Of a stretch of DNA of 64,000 nt, positions 22,201 to 33,115 are shown piece by piece (position 1 is the stretch's first letter; every line of letters begins with the position of its first letter). A program made the translations under genes and the position numbers. The stretch covers positions 1 to 64,000 of the forward strand of contig NZ_MSIF01000020.1 of the NCBI RefSeq assembly GCF_001921215.1. Direction: 5' to 3'. This stretch comes from Actinophytocola xinjiangensis. Its GTDB lineage: Bacteria > Actinomycetota > Actinomycetes > Mycobacteriales > Pseudonocardiaceae. A model generated the notes under the pieces. That model was given only the letters and a program-made list of their open reading frames with translations. It was not told the DNA's origin and searched no databases.

Positions 22201-25200
22201 AACCCGCCCGCCGGCAGGCCGTCGGGGAGGCGGACCTCGGCGTAGGTGGCGGTGTCGCCGGCCCACAGCGCGCGTAGGCCCTGGAAGGCGGGGCCGTACT
22301 CGTAGCCGGTGGCGGCCAGGTCGGCGTAGCGGTGCTCGACCGGAACGGGTCGGGCGCCGGGCGGTGGCCACGGTGTCAGGCCGGGCGGCGGGACGGCGGT
22401 GGCGGTGAGCGCGCCGGTGGCGTGCCGGGTCCAGGGCTGGTCGTCGCCGGTGCGGGAGTGGAGGCGCAGGAGGCGGCGGCCGGTGTCGTCGGGCGCCTCG
22501 ACGGTGACGGTGACGGTGGTGTCGGTGTTCTCGGGCAGGGTCAGCGGGGCTTCGAGGGTGAGTTCGTCGACGGTGGGGCAGCCGGCCTGGTCTCCGGCGT
22601 GCAGGGCGAGGTCGAGCAGCGCGGCGCCGGGCAGCAGGACGGTGCCGGTGACGGCGTGGTCGGCCAGCCACGGGTGGGTGCGCGGCGAGATGGTGCCGGT
22701 GAGCACGAGGCCGCCGGTGTCGGGCAGGGCGGCGACCCCGGTGAGGAACGGGTGTCCGGCGGTGGCGGTCTGGGGGGCCGGCCGCAGCCAGAAGTGCTCG
22801 CGCTGGAAGGGATACGTGGGCAGCGGGACCGTCCGGGCCCCGTCGAACGCCGTGTCCCACCGGACGGGGACGCCGTTGACGAACGCCTCCCCGAGGGAGG
22901 CCAGCAGTCGCCGCAGCCCGCCCTCGTCACGCCGCAGCGTACCGATACCGATGGCGTCGATCGCGGGCACGAGCACCGGGTGCGGGCTGATCTCGATGAA
23001 CACCGAATGCCCGTCCGCCACCAGTTTCTCGACCGTCGGCGCGAACTCGACGGTGTTACGCAGATTCCGGAACCAGTACTCGGCATCCTGCCGCCCACCC
23101 CCGGGAACCGTGGAGTGGAAAGGAATCTCGCCCTTCAACGGCGTCACCGGGGCGAGTAGCCGCAGCACCTCATCGCGGATCGCATCCACCTGAGACGAAT
23201 GAGAGGCGTAGTCCACCGGGATCTTCTTCGCCCGCTCACACCGGGACATCAACACGTCCAAGGCAGCCACGTCACCGGACACCACCGTCGCCGCCGGACC
23301 ATTCACCGCCGCGACCGACAAACCCTCGGTCAGCAGCCCCCGAACCTCACTCTCCGGCAACGGAACCGACACCATGCCACCGCGACCGGCCAACGCCCGG
23401 ATCGCCTGCGACCTCAGCGCCACCACCCGCGCACCATCCTCAAGAGACAAAGCACCAGCGACACACGCAGCGGCGATCTCACCCTGCGAATGCCCGACCA
23501 CACCAGCGGGTTCCACACCGTAGGACCGCCACACAGCGGCCAACGACACCATCACCGCCCACAACACCGGCTGAACCACATCGACCCGGTCCAGATCGTC
23601 CAGCACGTCGAACAGCCACCAGTCGACATGCGGCGCCAACGCCGCCGCACAGTCGGCCATCCGGGCCGCGAACACCGGGGACGACTCCAACAACTCCGCC
23701 GCCATACCAACCCACTGCGAACCCTGACCCGGGAACACGAACACCGGAGACGTCACCGGACCCGAACCCGTGACGACCTCCGCCGACCGCAGCTCGTCGA
23801 GCGTCGAACCCACCACGACCGCGCGGTGCTCGAACACCGAACGCGTGGTCGCCAGCGAGAAACCGACGTCGGCCGGATCCTCCACAGTGGACATGACGCG
23901 GTCGGTCAGTGCGCGCAGGGCGGGCTCCGAGCGGGCCGACAGCACCCACGGCACCACCGGTGCGCCCGTCGACCGTTCGGCCGGCTCGGCGGCCGGCGGC
24001 TGCTCCAGGATGACGTGCGCGTTCGTCCCGGAGACCCCGAAACCGGAGACGCCGGCCCGTCGGGGGCGGCCCAGCTCCGGCCACGGCACGGTCTCGGTCG
24101 CCACCCGGACCGCGCCGGCCGACCAGTCGACGTGCGGCGACGGCTCGTCCACGTGCAGGGTCATCGGCACCACGCCGTGACGCAGGCCGTACACCATCTT
24201 GATCACCCCGGCGACCCCGGCGGCGGCCTGCGCGTGCCCGATGTTCGACTTCACCGACCCCAGCAGCAGCGGCACCTCCCGGCCCTGGCCGTAGGTCGCC
24301 AGCAACGCGCCGGCCTCGATCGGGTCACCCAGCTTGGTTCCGGTGCCGTGCGCCTCCACCACGTCGACGTCCGCCGTGGACAGTCCGGCGACCGACAACG
24401 CCTGGCGGACGACCTTCTCCTGGGACGGGCCGTGCGGTGCGGTCAGCCAGGAGCTCGGGCCGTCCTGGTTCACCGCCGAGCCCCGCACCAGCGCCAGCAC
24501 CTCGTGCCCGTGGCGGCGCGCGTCCGACAGCCGCTCCAGGGTCAGCACGCCGACGCCCTCGCCGATGCCGAAACCGTTGGCGTCGGCCGAGAACGCCTTG
24601 CACCGGCCGTCCGGCGCGAGCCCGCGCAGCCGACTGAACTCGACGAACATGCCCAGGCTCGCCAGCACGGTCGCCCCGCCGGCCAGCGCCAGCGAGCACT
24701 CGCCCTGCCGCAGCGCCTGCACCGCCAGGTGCAGCGCCACCAGCGACGACGAGCACGCCGTGTCGACGGTGACCGCCGGCCCGTCGAACCCGAAGGTGAA
24801 CGACACCCGCCCGGCCGCGACGCTGCCGGTGCTGCCGGTGAACAGGTAGCCCTCGTACTCGGCCGGCCCGCCGTCGATCCCCGGGCCGTAGTCCTGGGTC
24901 ATCAGTCCCAGGTAGACACCGGTTTCGCTGCCGCGCACCGCGTCGGCCGGGATCCCGGCCGACTCCAGCGCCTCCCACGACACCTCCAGCAGCAGCCGCT
25001 GCTGCGGGTCCATGGCGGCGGCCTCACGCGGCGAGATCCCGAAGAACGCGGCGTCGAACGCGGTCGCGCCGGTCAGCAGCCCGGCCTCCCGCTGGTAGTA
25101 GTGGCCGGCCTGGTCGACGTCGGGGTGGTAGCGGCCCTCGACGTCCCAGCCCCGGTCGGTGGGGAACGCGCCGACCACGTCCCGCCCGGCCGCCACCACC

Positions 25201-26783
25201 TCCCACAGCTGGTCGGGGGTCTCCACCCCGCCGGGGAACCGGCAGGCCATGCCGACGATCGCCACCGGGTCCTGTTCCGCCGGGCGGGCGGTCACCTCGG
25301 CCCTGGCCACCCGCCGGCCGCCGGCGAGCGCGTCGAGCACGGCGGCCAGGTCGGCCGGGGACGGGGAGTCGAAGATCGCCGTGACCGGCACCCGCAGGCC
25401 GGTCGCCGCCGCCAGCCGCTCCCGCAGCTCGACCACCAGCAGCGAGGTGAGGCCCAGGTCGCGGAACAGTCCCTTCGGCGTGACCTGGCCGAGCGGGCGG
25501 CCGAGCACGGCGGCGACCTGCTCGCGCACCACCCCCAGCAGCGACTCGGCCGGCCGGCCGCCGAGGATCTCCGGCCAGCGCACCGGCACCCCGCGCACGT
25601 GCAGTTCGGCGGCCACGGTCACACACCGGTCGAGGCCGCCGTCGTCGCGGCGCAGGGTGCCGGTGACGAACACGTCCGCGCCGGCCGCCTCGGCGGTCTC
25701 CCCGATGCCCAGGGTGAGCACCGGGTTCAGGCTGACCTCCAGGAACGTGCCGTGGCCGGCGTCGAGCGCGGCCGCGACGGCGGCGTCGAACCGCATCGGG
25801 TCGCGCAGGGTCGACACCCAGAACGCCGGGTCGAGCCCGGTGGTGTCCAGCCGCCCGCCGGTGGCCGTCGAGTAGTAGGGCACGGTCGACGCGCGCGGGC
25901 GGACCGGCGCGAAGTCGGCGAGCATCCGCTCCCGCAGGGCGTCGATCCGGTGGGAGTGGGCGGGCAGCGGCACGGCGATCACCTGCGCCCAGCCGCCGCC
26001 GGCCCGCACCGAGGCGACCACCTCGGCCACCGCGCCCGGGTCGCCGGAGACCACGGTCTGGGCCGGCGCGAGCGTACCGGCGACCTCGACCCCGAACCGG
26101 CCGGCGACCTCCTCGGCGCGCGGGCCGGACAGGGCGAGCACCGCCATCGAGCCCGGGGCGAACACCGCGCACTCGGCCTGGCTCATCGTGGCCATCACCC
26201 TGGCGGCGTCGGACAGGGACAGCGCGCCGGCCACACAGGCGGCGGAGATCTCGCCGATGCTGTGCCCGACGACGGCCGCCGGGGTCACCCCCCAGGACTC
26301 CCACAGCGCCGCCAGCGACACCTGCAGGGCGAACATCACCGGCTGCACCACGTCCAGGCGGTCCAGCCAGGACTCGTCGTCGCCGGCGACGACCTCGGTC
26401 AGCGACCAGTCGGTGAACGGCGCCAGCGCGCTGGCGCACGCGTCCATCCTGGCGCGGAACACCGGCGAGGAGGCGAGCAGCTCGCGGCCCATGCCGGCCC
26501 ACTGCGTGCCGTGGCCGGCGAAGACGAACACCGGGCCGTGCTCCGGCGTGGCGGCCCCGGTCCGCACCTGCTGGCTGAACTCGCCGCCGGCCAGCGACGC
26601 GAGCCCGGCGGCCAGCCCGTCGCGGTCACCGGCCAGCACGGCCGCCCGGTGCGCGCCGCCGGCCCCGGCGACCAGGTCCGCCGGTGCCAGGTCGTCCACG
26701 ATGGACAGCAGGTGGGCGGCGCGGGCGCGTAGTTCGGCGTCCGTGCCGGCCGACAGCAACCAGGGCACGATCGACTCGGTCAT
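19287..26783 (-). CDS. Type I modular PKS, AT-ACP loading + KS-AT-DH-ER-KR-ACP (module 1)
   Basis: The starting PKS, 2498 residues. I placed the start at ATG 26783 ([11 protein letters not shown]), two bases after the A-PCP stop and behind GGAGAGGG; the frame stays open upstream but there only shadows the previous gene. Loading didomain: AT with Ser175 (GHSIGE) and ACP Ser447 (GLTSLL). This AT has Met200 where extender ATs have the carboxylate-binding Arg, and LPAH where they have YASH or HAFH, so it should load a monocarboxylic acyl starter. Module 1: KS (TACSSS), methylmalonyl AT (YASH), DH with canonical [12 protein letters not shown] with a HAAAGGVG cofactor loop and a Tyr in LGLYPG, KR with LDD, ACP (GFDSL). 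The C-terminus is a docking tail. Full reduction gives a saturated methyl-branched unit; the ER Tyr suggests 2S methyl by known correlation. Confidence 0.97.
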   Translation of the reverse strand: MTESIVPWLLSAGTDAELRARAAHLLSIVDDLAPADLVAGAGGAHRAAVLAGDRDGLAAGLASLAGGEFSQQVRTGAATPEHGPVFVFAGHGTQWAGMGRELLASSPVFRARMDACASALAPFTDWSLTEVVAGDDESWLDRLDVVQPVMFALQVSLAALWESWGVTPAAVVGHSIGEISAACVAGALSLSDAARVMATMSQAECAVFAPGSMAVLALSGPRAEEVAGRFGVEVAGTLAPAQTVVSGDPGAVAEVVASVRAGGGWAQVIAVPLPAHSHRIDALRERMLADFAPVRPRASTVPYYSTATGGRLDTTGLDPAFWVSTLRDPMRFDAAVAAALDAGHGTFLEVSLNPVLTLGIGETAEAAGADVFVTGTLRRDDGGLDRCVTVAAELHVRGVPVRWPEILGGRPAESLLGVVREQVAAVLGRPLGQVTPKGLFRDLGLTSLLVVELRERLAAATGLRVPVTAIFDSPSPADLAAVLDALAGGRRVARAEVTARPAEQDPVAIVGMACRFPGGVETPDQLWEVVAAGRDVVGAFPTDRGWDVEGRYHPDVDQAGHYYQREAGLLTGATAFDAAFFGISPREAAAMDPQQRLLLEVSWEALESAGIPADAVRGSETGVYLGLMTQDYGPGIDGGPAEYEGYLFTGSTGSVAAGRVSFTFGFDGPAVTVDTACSSSLVALHLAVQALRQGECSLALAGGATVLASLGMFVEFSRLRGLAPDGRCKAFSADANGFGIGEGVGVLTLERLSDARRHGHEVLALVRGSAVNQDGPSSWLTAPHGPSQEKVVRQALSVAGLSTADVDVVEAHGTGTKLGDPIEAGALLATYGQGREVPLLLGSVKSNIGHAQAAAGVAGVIKMVYGLRHGVVPMTLHVDEPSPHVDWSAGAVRVATETVPWPELGRPRRAGVSGFGVSGTNAHVILEQPPAAEPAERSTGAPVVPWVLSARSEPALRALTDRVMSTVEDPADVGFSLATTRSVFEHRAVVVGSTLDELRSAEVVTGSGPVTSPVFVFPGQGSQWVGMAAELLESSPVFAARMADCAAALAPHVDWWLFDVLDDLDRVDVVQPVLWAVMVSLAAVWRSYGVEPAGVVGHSQGEIAAACVAGALSLEDGARVVALRSQAIRALAGRGGMVSVPLPESEVRGLLTEGLSVAAVNGPAATVVSGDVAALDVLMSRCERAKKIPVDYASHSSQVDAIRDEVLRLLAPVTPLKGEIPFHSTVPGGGRQDAEYWFRNLRNTVEFAPTVEKLVADGHSVFIEISPHPVLVPAIDAIGIGTLRRDEGGLRRLLASLGEAFVNGVPVRWDTAFDGARTVPLPTYPFQREHFWLRPAPQTATAGHPFLTGVAALPDTGGLVLTGTISPRTHPWLADHAVTGTVLLPGAALLDLALHAGDQAGCPTVDELTLEAPLTLPENTDTTVTVTVEAPDDTGRRLLRLHSRTGDDQPWTRHATGALTATAVPPPGLTPWPPPGARPVPVEHRYADLAATGYEYGPAFQGLRALWAGDTATYAEVRLPDGLPAGGFGLHPALLDAALHATITPGDPLALPFAWSGVTLYATGATALRVHVTGDTLHLTDTTGQPVATVSALATRPVDPGQLRATPTDALHELTWVPVDTPAPTTPGHRFTRVLRGPGDPAAIRALTVDTLALLQDTLAGDGPPLVVLTQGATAPRPDLGAAAVWGLVRSAQSENPGRFVLVDLDDHDDSPPALPAAAACGEPQVAVRAGRLTAPRLTRVRDDGDLAPIPGPWRVGITTKGSIDNLAVLPCPEAGAPLSDGQVRVGVRAAGLNFRDVLNALGLYPGEAGPLGRECAGVVLEVGPGVTGLAAGDRVFGLVPGSFAPVAVADRRMIAPMPAHWTFTQAASVPAVYLTAYHALVDLAGLRAGESLLVHAAAGGVGIAAVHLARHLGAEVFGTASEGKWDTLVRLGLDTAHLGSSRTLDFEGRVRDTTGGAGVDVVLNSLAGEFVDASLRLLPRGGRFVEMGKTDLRDPAEVAAAHPGVDYREIDLAVVDPERVGQILGALLDLFERDALEFVPVTTYDLRRAREAFRFVSQARHVGKVVLTVPGGLDPNGTVLVTGGTGTLGAELARHLVTTHGVRHLVLAGRRGAAAPGAAELAAELAAHGATVDLPACDVADRDALAALLAAVPAHHPLTAVVHAAGTLDDAVLTALTPDHLDRVLAPKADAAWHLHELTAGHDLAAFVLFGSVAATIGTGGQANYAAANAYLDGLARHRRAAGLPATSLAWGLWDQRSGLTGHLGDTDRLRMRRAGIAPMPTGEGLALFDTALLLGRAELVPARLDLAGLAGDVPPLFRGLVRAPARRVAAAQPAADAGSFADRLAGLAEPERDAALLDLVRGHAAAILGRGSAADLDASRAFKEFGFDSLTAVELRNRLGRATGLRLAPTLIFDHPTPARLAEHLRADLFPPVEHDADAELRAAIAAIPLDRLRESGLLPGLLDLAAGGDARSDPGESIDDMDEDALVRAVMGAQG
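22860..23835 (-). repeat. Near-identical AT repeat, copy in module 1
   Basis: Fourth copy of the methylmalonyl-AT segment found in modules 3, 4 and 5. The post-KS linker differs here, so the repeat is slightly shorter. Confidence 0.78.
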
Positions 26784-26785
26784 CT

Positions 26786-28537
26786 TCAACCCTCTCCACC
26801 GAGCAGCCCGGCGACGCCGGCGACGGTCGTGGTCTCGAACAGGGTCGTCACCGGGACGGTCACGCCGAACTCCTCGTCCAGGCGCACACACAGCCGGGCC
26901 ACGCCCAGCGAGTTGCCGCCGAGGGCGAAGAAGGACGCGGCGCGCGGCACCTCGGGCAGGCCGAGCAGCTCGGCGAAGATCCCGGCGACGCGTTTCTCGG
27001 TCACGGTGCGCGGCAGGTCGGCCCGCCCCGCCAGGTCCCCGGCGACCAGCGCCGCCAGCTCCCGCCGGTCGACCTTGCGGTCCTCGGCCACCGGCAGCCG
27101 GTCCAGGCGGCGGACGTGGTCGGGCACCAGGTGGCCGGGCAGCCGCCGCTCCAGCTCGGCGCGCAGCCCGTCGGGGTCGGCGCCGCCGGGCAGGCTCACG
27201 TAGAACAGGCACAGCGCCTCGCACGCGCCGTCGTCCTCGCCGACCGGGACCACGGCCGCGCTGCCGACCCCCGCGACCTCCTGGGCGGCGCGCTCGATCT
27301 CCTCCGGCTCGACGCGGTACCCGCGCACCTTCACCTGCCGGTCGAGCCGGCCGTCGAAGTGCAGCAGGCCGTCGGCCGACCAGTGGCCGGCGTCGCCGGT
27401 GCGGTAGACCACCGTCGGCTCACCGTCCACGGTGACCGTCACGAACCGGCGGGCGGTCAGCTCCGCGTCGCCGAGGTAGCCCAGCGCCAGGCCCGCGCCG
27501 GACAGGCAGATCTCCCCGGTCTCGGCCACCGCGCACGGCCGCTCGCCGTCGAGCACGTGCACCCCGGTGTCGGGCAGCGGCCGGCCGATCGGCACCCCCG
27601 CCCGGCCGGTGCTGTCGGCGGGGCGCACCACGTGGTCGGTGGCCGCGATCGTCGACTCCACCGGGCCGTACATGTTGACCAGCGGCAGCTCCGGGTGGCG
27701 GGCCAGGAACAGGTCGGCGTGCCGGGGTGAGAGCCGCTCACCGCCGGTGCCCACGACCCGCAGGCCGGCGAACGCGTCCAGGTCGGTCTCCACCACCAGT
27801 TGGAAAACCGCGGTGGGCAGGAACACCGTGTTCACGCCCTCGGCGACCAGCTCCCGCAGCCGCGAGGCCAGCTCCAGGGTGCCGCCGTCGAGCAGGACCA
27901 CGGTCCCGCCGCCGAGCAGCACACCCCACGAGTCCAGCCCGAACGCGTCCCAGCTGGCCGCCAGTGACTGCGGCATCACGGTGCCCGACCCGACCGGCGC
28001 GAACGCCCAGTCGTCGAACAGCCGCACGGTGCCCCGGTGCGCGCACACCACCGCCTTGGGCCGCCCGGAGGACCCCGAGGTGAAGAACACCGCGCTCGGG
28101 TCGTCGCCGCTGACCGGGACGTGGGTGGGGACGCGGCGGTCGCCCCGGGGGTTGGTCGGGCGCCACACCGGGCGCGGCGAGCCGGTGTCCGAGGTGGTGA
28201 CCACCACCGGGGCGGGCAGCGCGTCGACCATGTCGTGCAGCCGGGCCGCCGGCCAGCGCAGGTCCAGCGCGGCGTAGGCGGCGCCGCGCTTGAGCACGGC
28301 CAGCAGCACGGCCAGGAACTCCGGGGAGCGCGCCAGCAGCACCGGCACGACGTGCCCCGGGCCGACGCCCAGCGCCTCCAGCTCGGCGGCGTAGGCGTCG
28401 GACATCGCGTCCAGCTCGGCGTAGTCGACGTCGCGGCCGTTGTGCCGCACCGCGATCGCCGACGGCCAGCGGTCGACGCACCAGCGGAACAGGCCGTGCA
28501 CGGTGTTGGCCCGGCGGCCGGTCTGCCGGGGGGCCAT
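26786..28537 (-). CDS. Free-standing NRPS adenylation domain with carrier protein (A-PCP)
   Basis: 583 residues. It activates an amino acid as the adenylate and loads it on its own PCP. Start ATG 28537 overlaps the upstream C-PCP stop (TGATG). The A3 core is [11 protein letters not shown] (about 153-163), A5 is MYGPVEST, A8 is [10 protein letters not shown], and the A10 lysine lies in [10 protein letters not shown]. The A4 region reads [10 protein letters not shown], so the Asp that binds the alpha-amino group is present, which favours an alpha-amino acid; I cannot name the substrate. The C-terminal PCP has FFALGGNSL near residue 551. It sits directly before the loading PKS and directly after a C-PCP, so it may supply an aminoacyl starter or a capping amino acid. 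Confidence 0.93.
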   Translation of the reverse strand: MAPRQTGRRANTVHGLFRWCVDRWPSAIAVRHNGRDVDYAELDAMSDAYAAELEALGVGPGHVVPVLLARSPEFLAVLLAVLKRGAAYAALDLRWPAARLHDMVDALPAPVVVTTSDTGSPRPVWRPTNPRGDRRVPTHVPVSGDDPSAVFFTSGSSGRPKAVVCAHRGTVRLFDDWAFAPVGSGTVMPQSLAASWDAFGLDSWGVLLGGGTVVLLDGGTLELASRLRELVAEGVNTVFLPTAVFQLVVETDLDAFAGLRVVGTGGERLSPRHADLFLARHPELPLVNMYGPVESTIAATDHVVRPADSTGRAGVPIGRPLPDTGVHVLDGERPCAVAETGEICLSGAGLALGYLGDAELTARRFVTVTVDGEPTVVYRTGDAGHWSADGLLHFDGRLDRQVKVRGYRVEPEEIERAAQEVAGVGSAAVVPVGEDDGACEALCLFYVSLPGGADPDGLRAELERRLPGHLVPDHVRRLDRLPVAEDRKVDRRELAALVAGDLAGRADLPRTVTEKRVAGIFAELLGLPEVPRAASFFALGGNSLGVARLCVRLDEEFGVTVPVTTLFETTTVAGVAGLLGGEG

Positions 28538-30024
28538 CACGCGCCCCGCAGGTGGGCGGCCAGCGCACGCGGCGTCGGGTGGGCGAAGAACTCGGCGAGG
28601 GTGAGCGGCACGCCGGTGGCGCCCTCGGCGAGCTGGGCGAGTTTGGCGGCCAGCAGCGAGTGGCCGCCGCTGTCGAAGAAGTTGGCGTCCGGCCCGAGGT
28701 CGGTGCGGCCAAGCACCTCGTGCCACAGCCCGACGAGCCGCTCGACCAGCGCCTCGTCGACCGGGCCGCTCCCGGCGACGGCCACGGCCGGGGCCGCCGG
28801 GGCGACCGTCCCCCAGGACGGCAGGTCGCCGATCGGCAGGTCGGGGTCGGTGTCGACGGCCAGCAGCAGGTGCTCGTAGCGCTCCAGCAGGGCCACGACG
28901 TCGGCCTCGTCGTGCACCTCGGTGGCGTACACCGCGCGCAGCGCCAGCCGCTCGGGGGAGGCGAGCAGGAAGAACTCCAGGTCGAACTTGCTGTAGGCGG
29001 CGTCCAGCTGGACCACTTCGGCCGGGGCGCCGCCGAACTCGAACGTGGTCGCCGCGCCGACCGGGACGTAGTTGAACACGTGCCGGAACACCGGGTTGCG
29101 CCACACCGCCGGCCGATCGGCCGGGACCTCGACCTGCTCGGCGCGGTGCTCCAGCCCCGCCAGGAACACCTCCCGCACCCGGCGGGTCAGGTCGCGGAAG
29201 CTCGCCCGCTCGTCGACCGACACCCGCAGCGGCGCGACGTTGACGTGGAAGCCGACCGCCTTCGCCGTTGACTCGTCGCGGGTGGTGAACGGGGCGCCGA
29301 CGACCAGGTCAGGGCCGGCGCCGTGGCGGGCCAGCAGCAGGTAGTAGGCGGCGAGCAGCAGCACCCCGTCGGGGGCGCGCAGCGACTTGCGCAGCCGGGT
29401 GATGACGTTGGCGATCTCCGGGGTCAGCTCGTGGGTGACCTGCGCGCCGGCCAGCGTCCAGGTGGTGGCCTCGCGGGTCGCGATGCCCAGTGCCAGTCCG
29501 GCCGGGTCGAACCCGTCGAGGTGCCGGCGCCAGAACTCGCCACCCGAGGCGGCCGTCCTGGCCGGCGCCGGCGCGGGCGCGGGCAGCGGGGTGCCGGCGA
29601 GGACCGCGTCGTAGGCGGCGGCCAGGTCCGCGCCGAACAGGAACGCCGACAGGGCGTCGAACACCAGGTGGTGGGCCACCACGCACACCAGCTCGCCGGC
29701 GACACCGACCCGCAGCAACGACCCACCGTCCACGGTGAACGGGCGGGTGGCGAACTCGGTGACCTCGCCGGTGATGTCCTCCAGGTCGACCGTGTCCGGC
29801 TGGCCGGCCGAGATGACCAGCCGGGCGTCCTCGACCAGGAAACGCCTGCGCAGCACCGGATGCCGATCGAGGACGTGGCCCAGTGCCGTCGCCAGGACGT
29901 CACGGCGCAGGCCGCCGGCGACGCGGAACGCGAAGGGGACGTTGTTGACCCCCGTCCCGGGAACGCATCTTTCCAGCAGCCACAGGGATTGTTCGTTGTT
30001 CGTGGCCAGGTTGTCGTGTTCCAC
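28537..30024 (-). CDS. Free-standing NRPS condensation domain with carrier protein (C-PCP)
   Basis: 495 residues, GTG start behind AAGGAG. The condensation domain spans roughly 8-400 with the catalytic HHxxxD motif as H118-H119-LVF-D123; the usual Gly after Asp is Ala. The C-terminal PCP has FFDSGGHSLL near residue 463. C domains of this kind form amides or esters between two carrier-bound groups. Being separate from the A-PCP that it overlaps, it could couple the activated amino acid to another acyl chain, or act as an acyltransferase at the end of the line. Its PCP has no adenylation domain in the same protein, so it must be charged in trans. Confidence 0.92.
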   Translation of the reverse strand: MEHDNLATNNEQSLWLLERCVPGTGVNNVPFAFRVAGGLRRDVLATALGHVLDRHPVLRRRFLVEDARLVISAGQPDTVDLEDITGEVTEFATRPFTVDGGSLLRVGVAGELVCVVAHHLVFDALSAFLFGADLAAAYDAVLAGTPLPAPAPAPARTAASGGEFWRRHLDGFDPAGLALGIATREATTWTLAGAQVTHELTPEIANVITRLRKSLRAPDGVLLLAAYYLLLARHGAGPDLVVGAPFTTRDESTAKAVGFHVNVAPLRVSVDERASFRDLTRRVREVFLAGLEHRAEQVEVPADRPAVWRNPVFRHVFNYVPVGAATTFEFGGAPAEVVQLDAAYSKFDLEFFLLASPERLALRAVYATEVHDEADVVALLERYEHLLLAVDTDPDLPIGDLPSWGTVAPAAPAVAVAGSGPVDEALVERLVGLWHEVLGRTDLGPDANFFDSGGHSLLAAKLAQLAEGATGVPLTLAEFFAHPTPRALAAHLRGA

Positions 30025-30051
30025 GGCGGTCTCCTTCGCCGGACGGTGCCC

Positions 30052-30861
30052 TCAGCCGTTGGGCACCGGGCTGAGTAAGCCGGACAGGACGCCGGCCACG
30101 GCGTCGGCCCGCAACAGGTCGACGTGCTCGACGTCGACACGCAGCTCCCGGCCACCGAGGTCGGTGCCGCCCCTGGTCGCCGAGCCGACCACGGTCGCCC
30201 GCGCCCACGCCGGGGTGGGGTCGAGCTGGTCGGCCGCCACGACCCAGTTCACGAACGAGGTGAACGTGGCCGACAGCTCGGCGCGCCGCACCGGGTCGAG
30301 CCCGACCCGTTCGAACGCGGTGTCACCGGCCGACACGTACAGCTCGCTGAGCGCGGGCCCGAAGACCTGCACGTCGTCGTTGGCGTGCAACAGTTCCTGT
30401 CCCCGGCGCAACACGTCGGCGACCTCCTGCGGGGAGAGCACCGAGCCGAACAGCTCGGCGCCCCGGTGGTACTGGGCGTACAGCGCGCCGGCGGTCGGGC
30501 GTTCCGGGTCGAACAGCACCAGCTCGGGGGCGTCGGCCTGCCACCGGGCGACCCGGTCGGCGACGGCGGCCGCGAACACACTCCCGGCACAGAACCCGAG
30601 CACCGCGCTGATCCGTGCTCCCGTCGCCGGCAGCCCGTCCAGCCACCCGGCCAGGTAGTCCCGCGCGGACCAGCCGCGTTCGGCGCCGGCCGGGGGTGGC
30701 AGCGCCTCCCACACCGTACGGGCCGGACGCAGCCGCGAGGCGAGGTCGGCGAACGTGGCCTCGGGTCGGATGGGCGTGGGGAAGTCGCATGCCAGTACAA
30801 CCTCTTCCTGGTCTCCGGTGCTCAGAACCCGCCAGGACCCGGGCGCGGCCGGGGCGCTCAC
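30052..30861 (-). CDS. Thioesterase-like alpha/beta-hydrolase with Cys nucleophile
   Basis: 269 residues, GTG start overlapping the P450 stop (GTGA). The nucleophile elbow reads GFCAGS (89-94), so Cys91 stands where thioesterases have Ser in GxSxG. Overall spacing resembles type II thioesterases or NRPS-associated hydrolases, but I see no strong similarity elsewhere, and the Asp and His are not obvious. It lies between the P450 and the C-PCP inside the PKS operon, so it probably acts on carrier-bound intermediates by editing, transfer or cyclisation. Function is inferred from context. Confidence 0.7.
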   Translation of the reverse strand: MSAPAAPGSWRVLSTGDQEEVVLACDFPTPIRPEATFADLASRLRPARTVWEALPPPAGAERGWSARDYLAGWLDGLPATGARISAVLGFCAGSVFAAAVADRVARWQADAPELVLFDPERPTAGALYAQYHRGAELFGSVLSPQEVADVLRRGQELLHANDDVQVFGPALSELYVSAGDTAFERVGLDPVRRAELSATFTSFVNWVVAADQLDPTPAWARATVVGSATRGGTDLGGRELRVDVEHVDLLRADAVAGVLSGLLSPVPNG

Positions 30862-32183
30862 CTCGGCCGCCGGGGGGTCACGACGATCAGGCTGCCCTTG
30901 GCCGGGATCTGGGTGACGTGCCGCGAGGTCGGCCGCTCCGGGGCCGGCCGGGTGACGTGGATGTCGTAGCGGCGCAACGCCTCGCCGAGCACCACCGCCG
31001 ACTCCTGCAACGAGAACCCCGCGCCGATGCAGCGGTGCACCCCGCCGCCGAACGGGATCCAGGTACTGGCCGCCGGGTTGCGTCCGACGAACCGCTCCGG
31101 GCGGAACTCCTCCGGGTCGTCGTGCACGCCGGGATTGCGGTGCACCTCGGAGATGATCGGCGCGACGATCGTGCCGGCGGGCAGCTGGTAGCCGGCGACG
31201 TCGGCGTCGCGCTGCAACCGGCGGCCCACGTTCTGCACCACCGGCCGCAGCCGCATGACCTCCTTGTGCACGCCCAGCAGGTACTCCTCGTCGCCGCTGT
31301 CGGCGGCGTGCTGGGCGGCGCGCTGGACGTCGGGGCGGCGCGCCAGCTCGTGGAAGGTCCAGGCCAGCGCGGTGGAGGTGGTGTCGTGGCCGGCGATCAA
31401 CAGGGTGATCATGTGGTCGCGCAGCTCAACGTCGGACACCTCGGTCTCGTCCGAGTCGATCAGCCGGGACAGCACGTCACCCCGGCCGGACAGGTCCGTG
31501 GCCGCCCGCCGCTCGGCGATCTCGGCGTAGAGCAGCCGGTCGGCGGCCAGCAGGTTCTCCCGGTTGCGCTTCCACGGCCAGTAGCGCTCCAGGTTCGGGT
31601 AGGCCCAGCCGAGGAAGGTCAGCGGGCCGACGTTGGAGATCTTGGCGATCAGGTCCCGCAGCTGGGTCAGCCGGGCGCCGTCGACCATGCCGAACACGAC
31701 CTTGAGGATGACCTCCAGGGTCACCGCCGCCAGCCGGCGGTGCACCGGGAACGTCGTGCCGATCGGCCAGCTCGCCACCTCGGCGACGGCCAATTCGGTC
31801 ATCATGTCGCCGTAGCCGCGCAGCGCGGCGCCGTTGAACGCCGGCATGAGCTGCTTGCGGGCCCTCAGGTGCGGGTCGCCGTCGAGCAGCAGCAGCGAGT
31901 TCTCGCCGGCCACCGAGAGCAGGATCTTGTTGGCGTCGCTGGCGTGGAACACGTCCGACGGCCCGGTGAACACCTCCCGGATGTGCTCGGGCCTGGTGAC
32001 CGCGACGACGTTGCGCCCGCCGGTGATCCGCATGGTGAAGGTGTCGCCGTAGCGGCGCTGGAGGTTGGCGTAGAAGGTGCTGCGGGCCACCGTGTACAGG
32101 AACGTCTGGACGACTCTCGACGTCGTCGGCCCCGGGGGGAGGGAGCCGGCCGTGGCGGCCGGGTTCACGTCAAGCGTTGCCAT
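30858..32183 (-). CDS. Cytochrome P450
   Basis: 441 residues, ATG behind GGAGG. The I-helix oxygen-activation motif is AGHDTT (264-269), the K-helix ExxR is Glu308-Arg311 and the haem loop is FGGGVHRCIG with Cys385 as thiolate ligand. All the hallmarks of an active soluble P450 are there, and the sequence style (VHRCIGAGFSLQE) is closer to CYP110-like enzymes than to the short macrolide hydroxylases. It is embedded in the PKS operon and overlaps the next gene, so it most likely oxidises the polyketide. No dedicated ferredoxin is visible nearby. Confidence 0.95.
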   Translation of the reverse strand: MATLDVNPAATAGSLPPGPTTSRVVQTFLYTVARSTFYANLQRRYGDTFTMRITGGRNVVAVTRPEHIREVFTGPSDVFHASDANKILLSVAGENSLLLLDGDPHLRARKQLMPAFNGAALRGYGDMMTELAVAEVASWPIGTTFPVHRRLAAVTLEVILKVVFGMVDGARLTQLRDLIAKISNVGPLTFLGWAYPNLERYWPWKRNRENLLAADRLLYAEIAERRAATDLSGRGDVLSRLIDSDETEVSDVELRDHMITLLIAGHDTTSTALAWTFHELARRPDVQRAAQHAADSGDEEYLLGVHKEVMRLRPVVQNVGRRLQRDADVAGYQLPAGTIVAPIISEVHRNPGVHDDPEEFRPERFVGRNPAASTWIPFGGGVHRCIGAGFSLQESAVVLGEALRRYDIHVTRPAPERPTSRHVTQIPAKGSLIVVTPRRPR

Positions 32184-32196
32184 GATGCACTGCCTC

Positions 32197-33081
32197 CTAC
32201 CAGGCGGGGAACCAGTCCACCGCGGGCTCGGTGCGCTTGGGCTGCCAGCCGGTCAGGTCGCTGAACCTGGCCGAGCTCAGCCGCTGGGACCTGGCCAGGA
32301 TCGCCAGGAAGCCCCTGGTGAGCACGCCGGGCAGGGTCCGGGCCTTGGCGGCCCCGGCGACCTCGGCGATCACCGCGCCGAACTCGCGCTTGCGGATCGG
32401 GGTGGCGCCGAGGTTGTAGACGCCGCTGGGCGCGGTGAGCGCGGCGACGATCCCGGACGCGGCGTCGGCGGGGTGGATGGCGGTGAGCCAGCCGTCCGGG
32501 TCGCCGAAGTAGGCGGGGCCACGGCCCTTGGCGCCGTTGATCATCCAGCGGCTGATCGGGTCGTCGCCGTGCACGGTGGCGATCCGCAGCCGGACGGCGG
32601 ATCGGCCCTCGCCGGCGAAGGTCTCGGCGTTGACGTGCGCGGCGACCGACGCGCGGGTCGGGCCGACCGGGTCCAGCGGCGCGCGCTCGTCGAGCACGGT
32701 GTCCCCGCCCTCGGCGTAGGCCAGCGACACGCCCTCCTGGACGAGCACGCCGACGCCGGCGGCCAGCGCGGCGCGGGCGAGCGCGCGGCTGCCCTCGGCG
32801 CGGAGCCGGTCGTTGTCGGCCCAGTTGCGGTTGCGCATCAGCCGCCGGCCGACCGGGACCCTGGTCGCCACGTTGACGACCGCGTCGTACTCGCGCAACA
32901 CCGGCACCAGCGAGTCGGCGTCGAACACGTCGGCGGCCACCGGGTCGATGCCCAGGGCACCGATCGCCGGTAGCCGGTGACGGCCGCTGGCCATTCCGCC
33001 CACGTGGTGGCCGTCGGCCAGCAGCGCGGGTACCACCTCGCGGCCGAGTACCCCGGTCGCTCCGATCACCAGCACACGCAC
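32197..33081 (-). CDS. NAD(P)-dependent epimerase/reductase (extended SDR)
   Basis: 294 residues from GTG 33081 (MRVLVIGATG), chosen because AAAGG lies nine bases upstream; a GTG at 33090 is in frame but has no spacing to its SD. The N-terminal Rossmann motif is GATGVLG. An SDR-type substrate region follows (NVATRVPVG, WADNDRLRAEG), and the C-terminal half is typical of the NAD-dependent epimerase/dehydratase family. The canonical YxxxK is not clear: the expected region reads VQEGVSLAYAEGG. It could reduce or epimerise a polyketide or sugar-like intermediate; no other sugar genes are present, so a tailoring reductase is more likely. Confidence 0.8.
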   Translation of the reverse strand: MRVLVIGATGVLGREVVPALLADGHHVGGMASGRHRLPAIGALGIDPVAADVFDADSLVPVLREYDAVVNVATRVPVGRRLMRNRNWADNDRLRAEGSRALARAALAAGVGVLVQEGVSLAYAEGGDTVLDERAPLDPVGPTRASVAAHVNAETFAGEGRSAVRLRIATVHGDDPISRWMINGAKGRGPAYFGDPDGWLTAIHPADAASGIVAALTAPSGVYNLGATPIRKREFGAVIAEVAGAAKARTLPGVLTRGFLAILARSQRLSSARFSDLTGWQPKRTEPAVDWFPAW

Positions 33082-33115
33082 GGACCTCACCCTTTCTCGT
33101 CTACAGTGGACGGCC

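Noticed and set aside
26784-27224. N-terminal extension of PKS1 into the A-PCP gene
   Set aside because: The extension is Arg-rich and overlaps the real A-PCP coding frame; [11 protein letters not shown] at 26783 has an RBS and begins the loading AT linker.
28538-29104. N-terminal extension of the A-PCP frame
   Set aside because: It is an out-of-frame reading of the C-PCP gene; the ATG at 28537 is coupled to the C-PCP stop.
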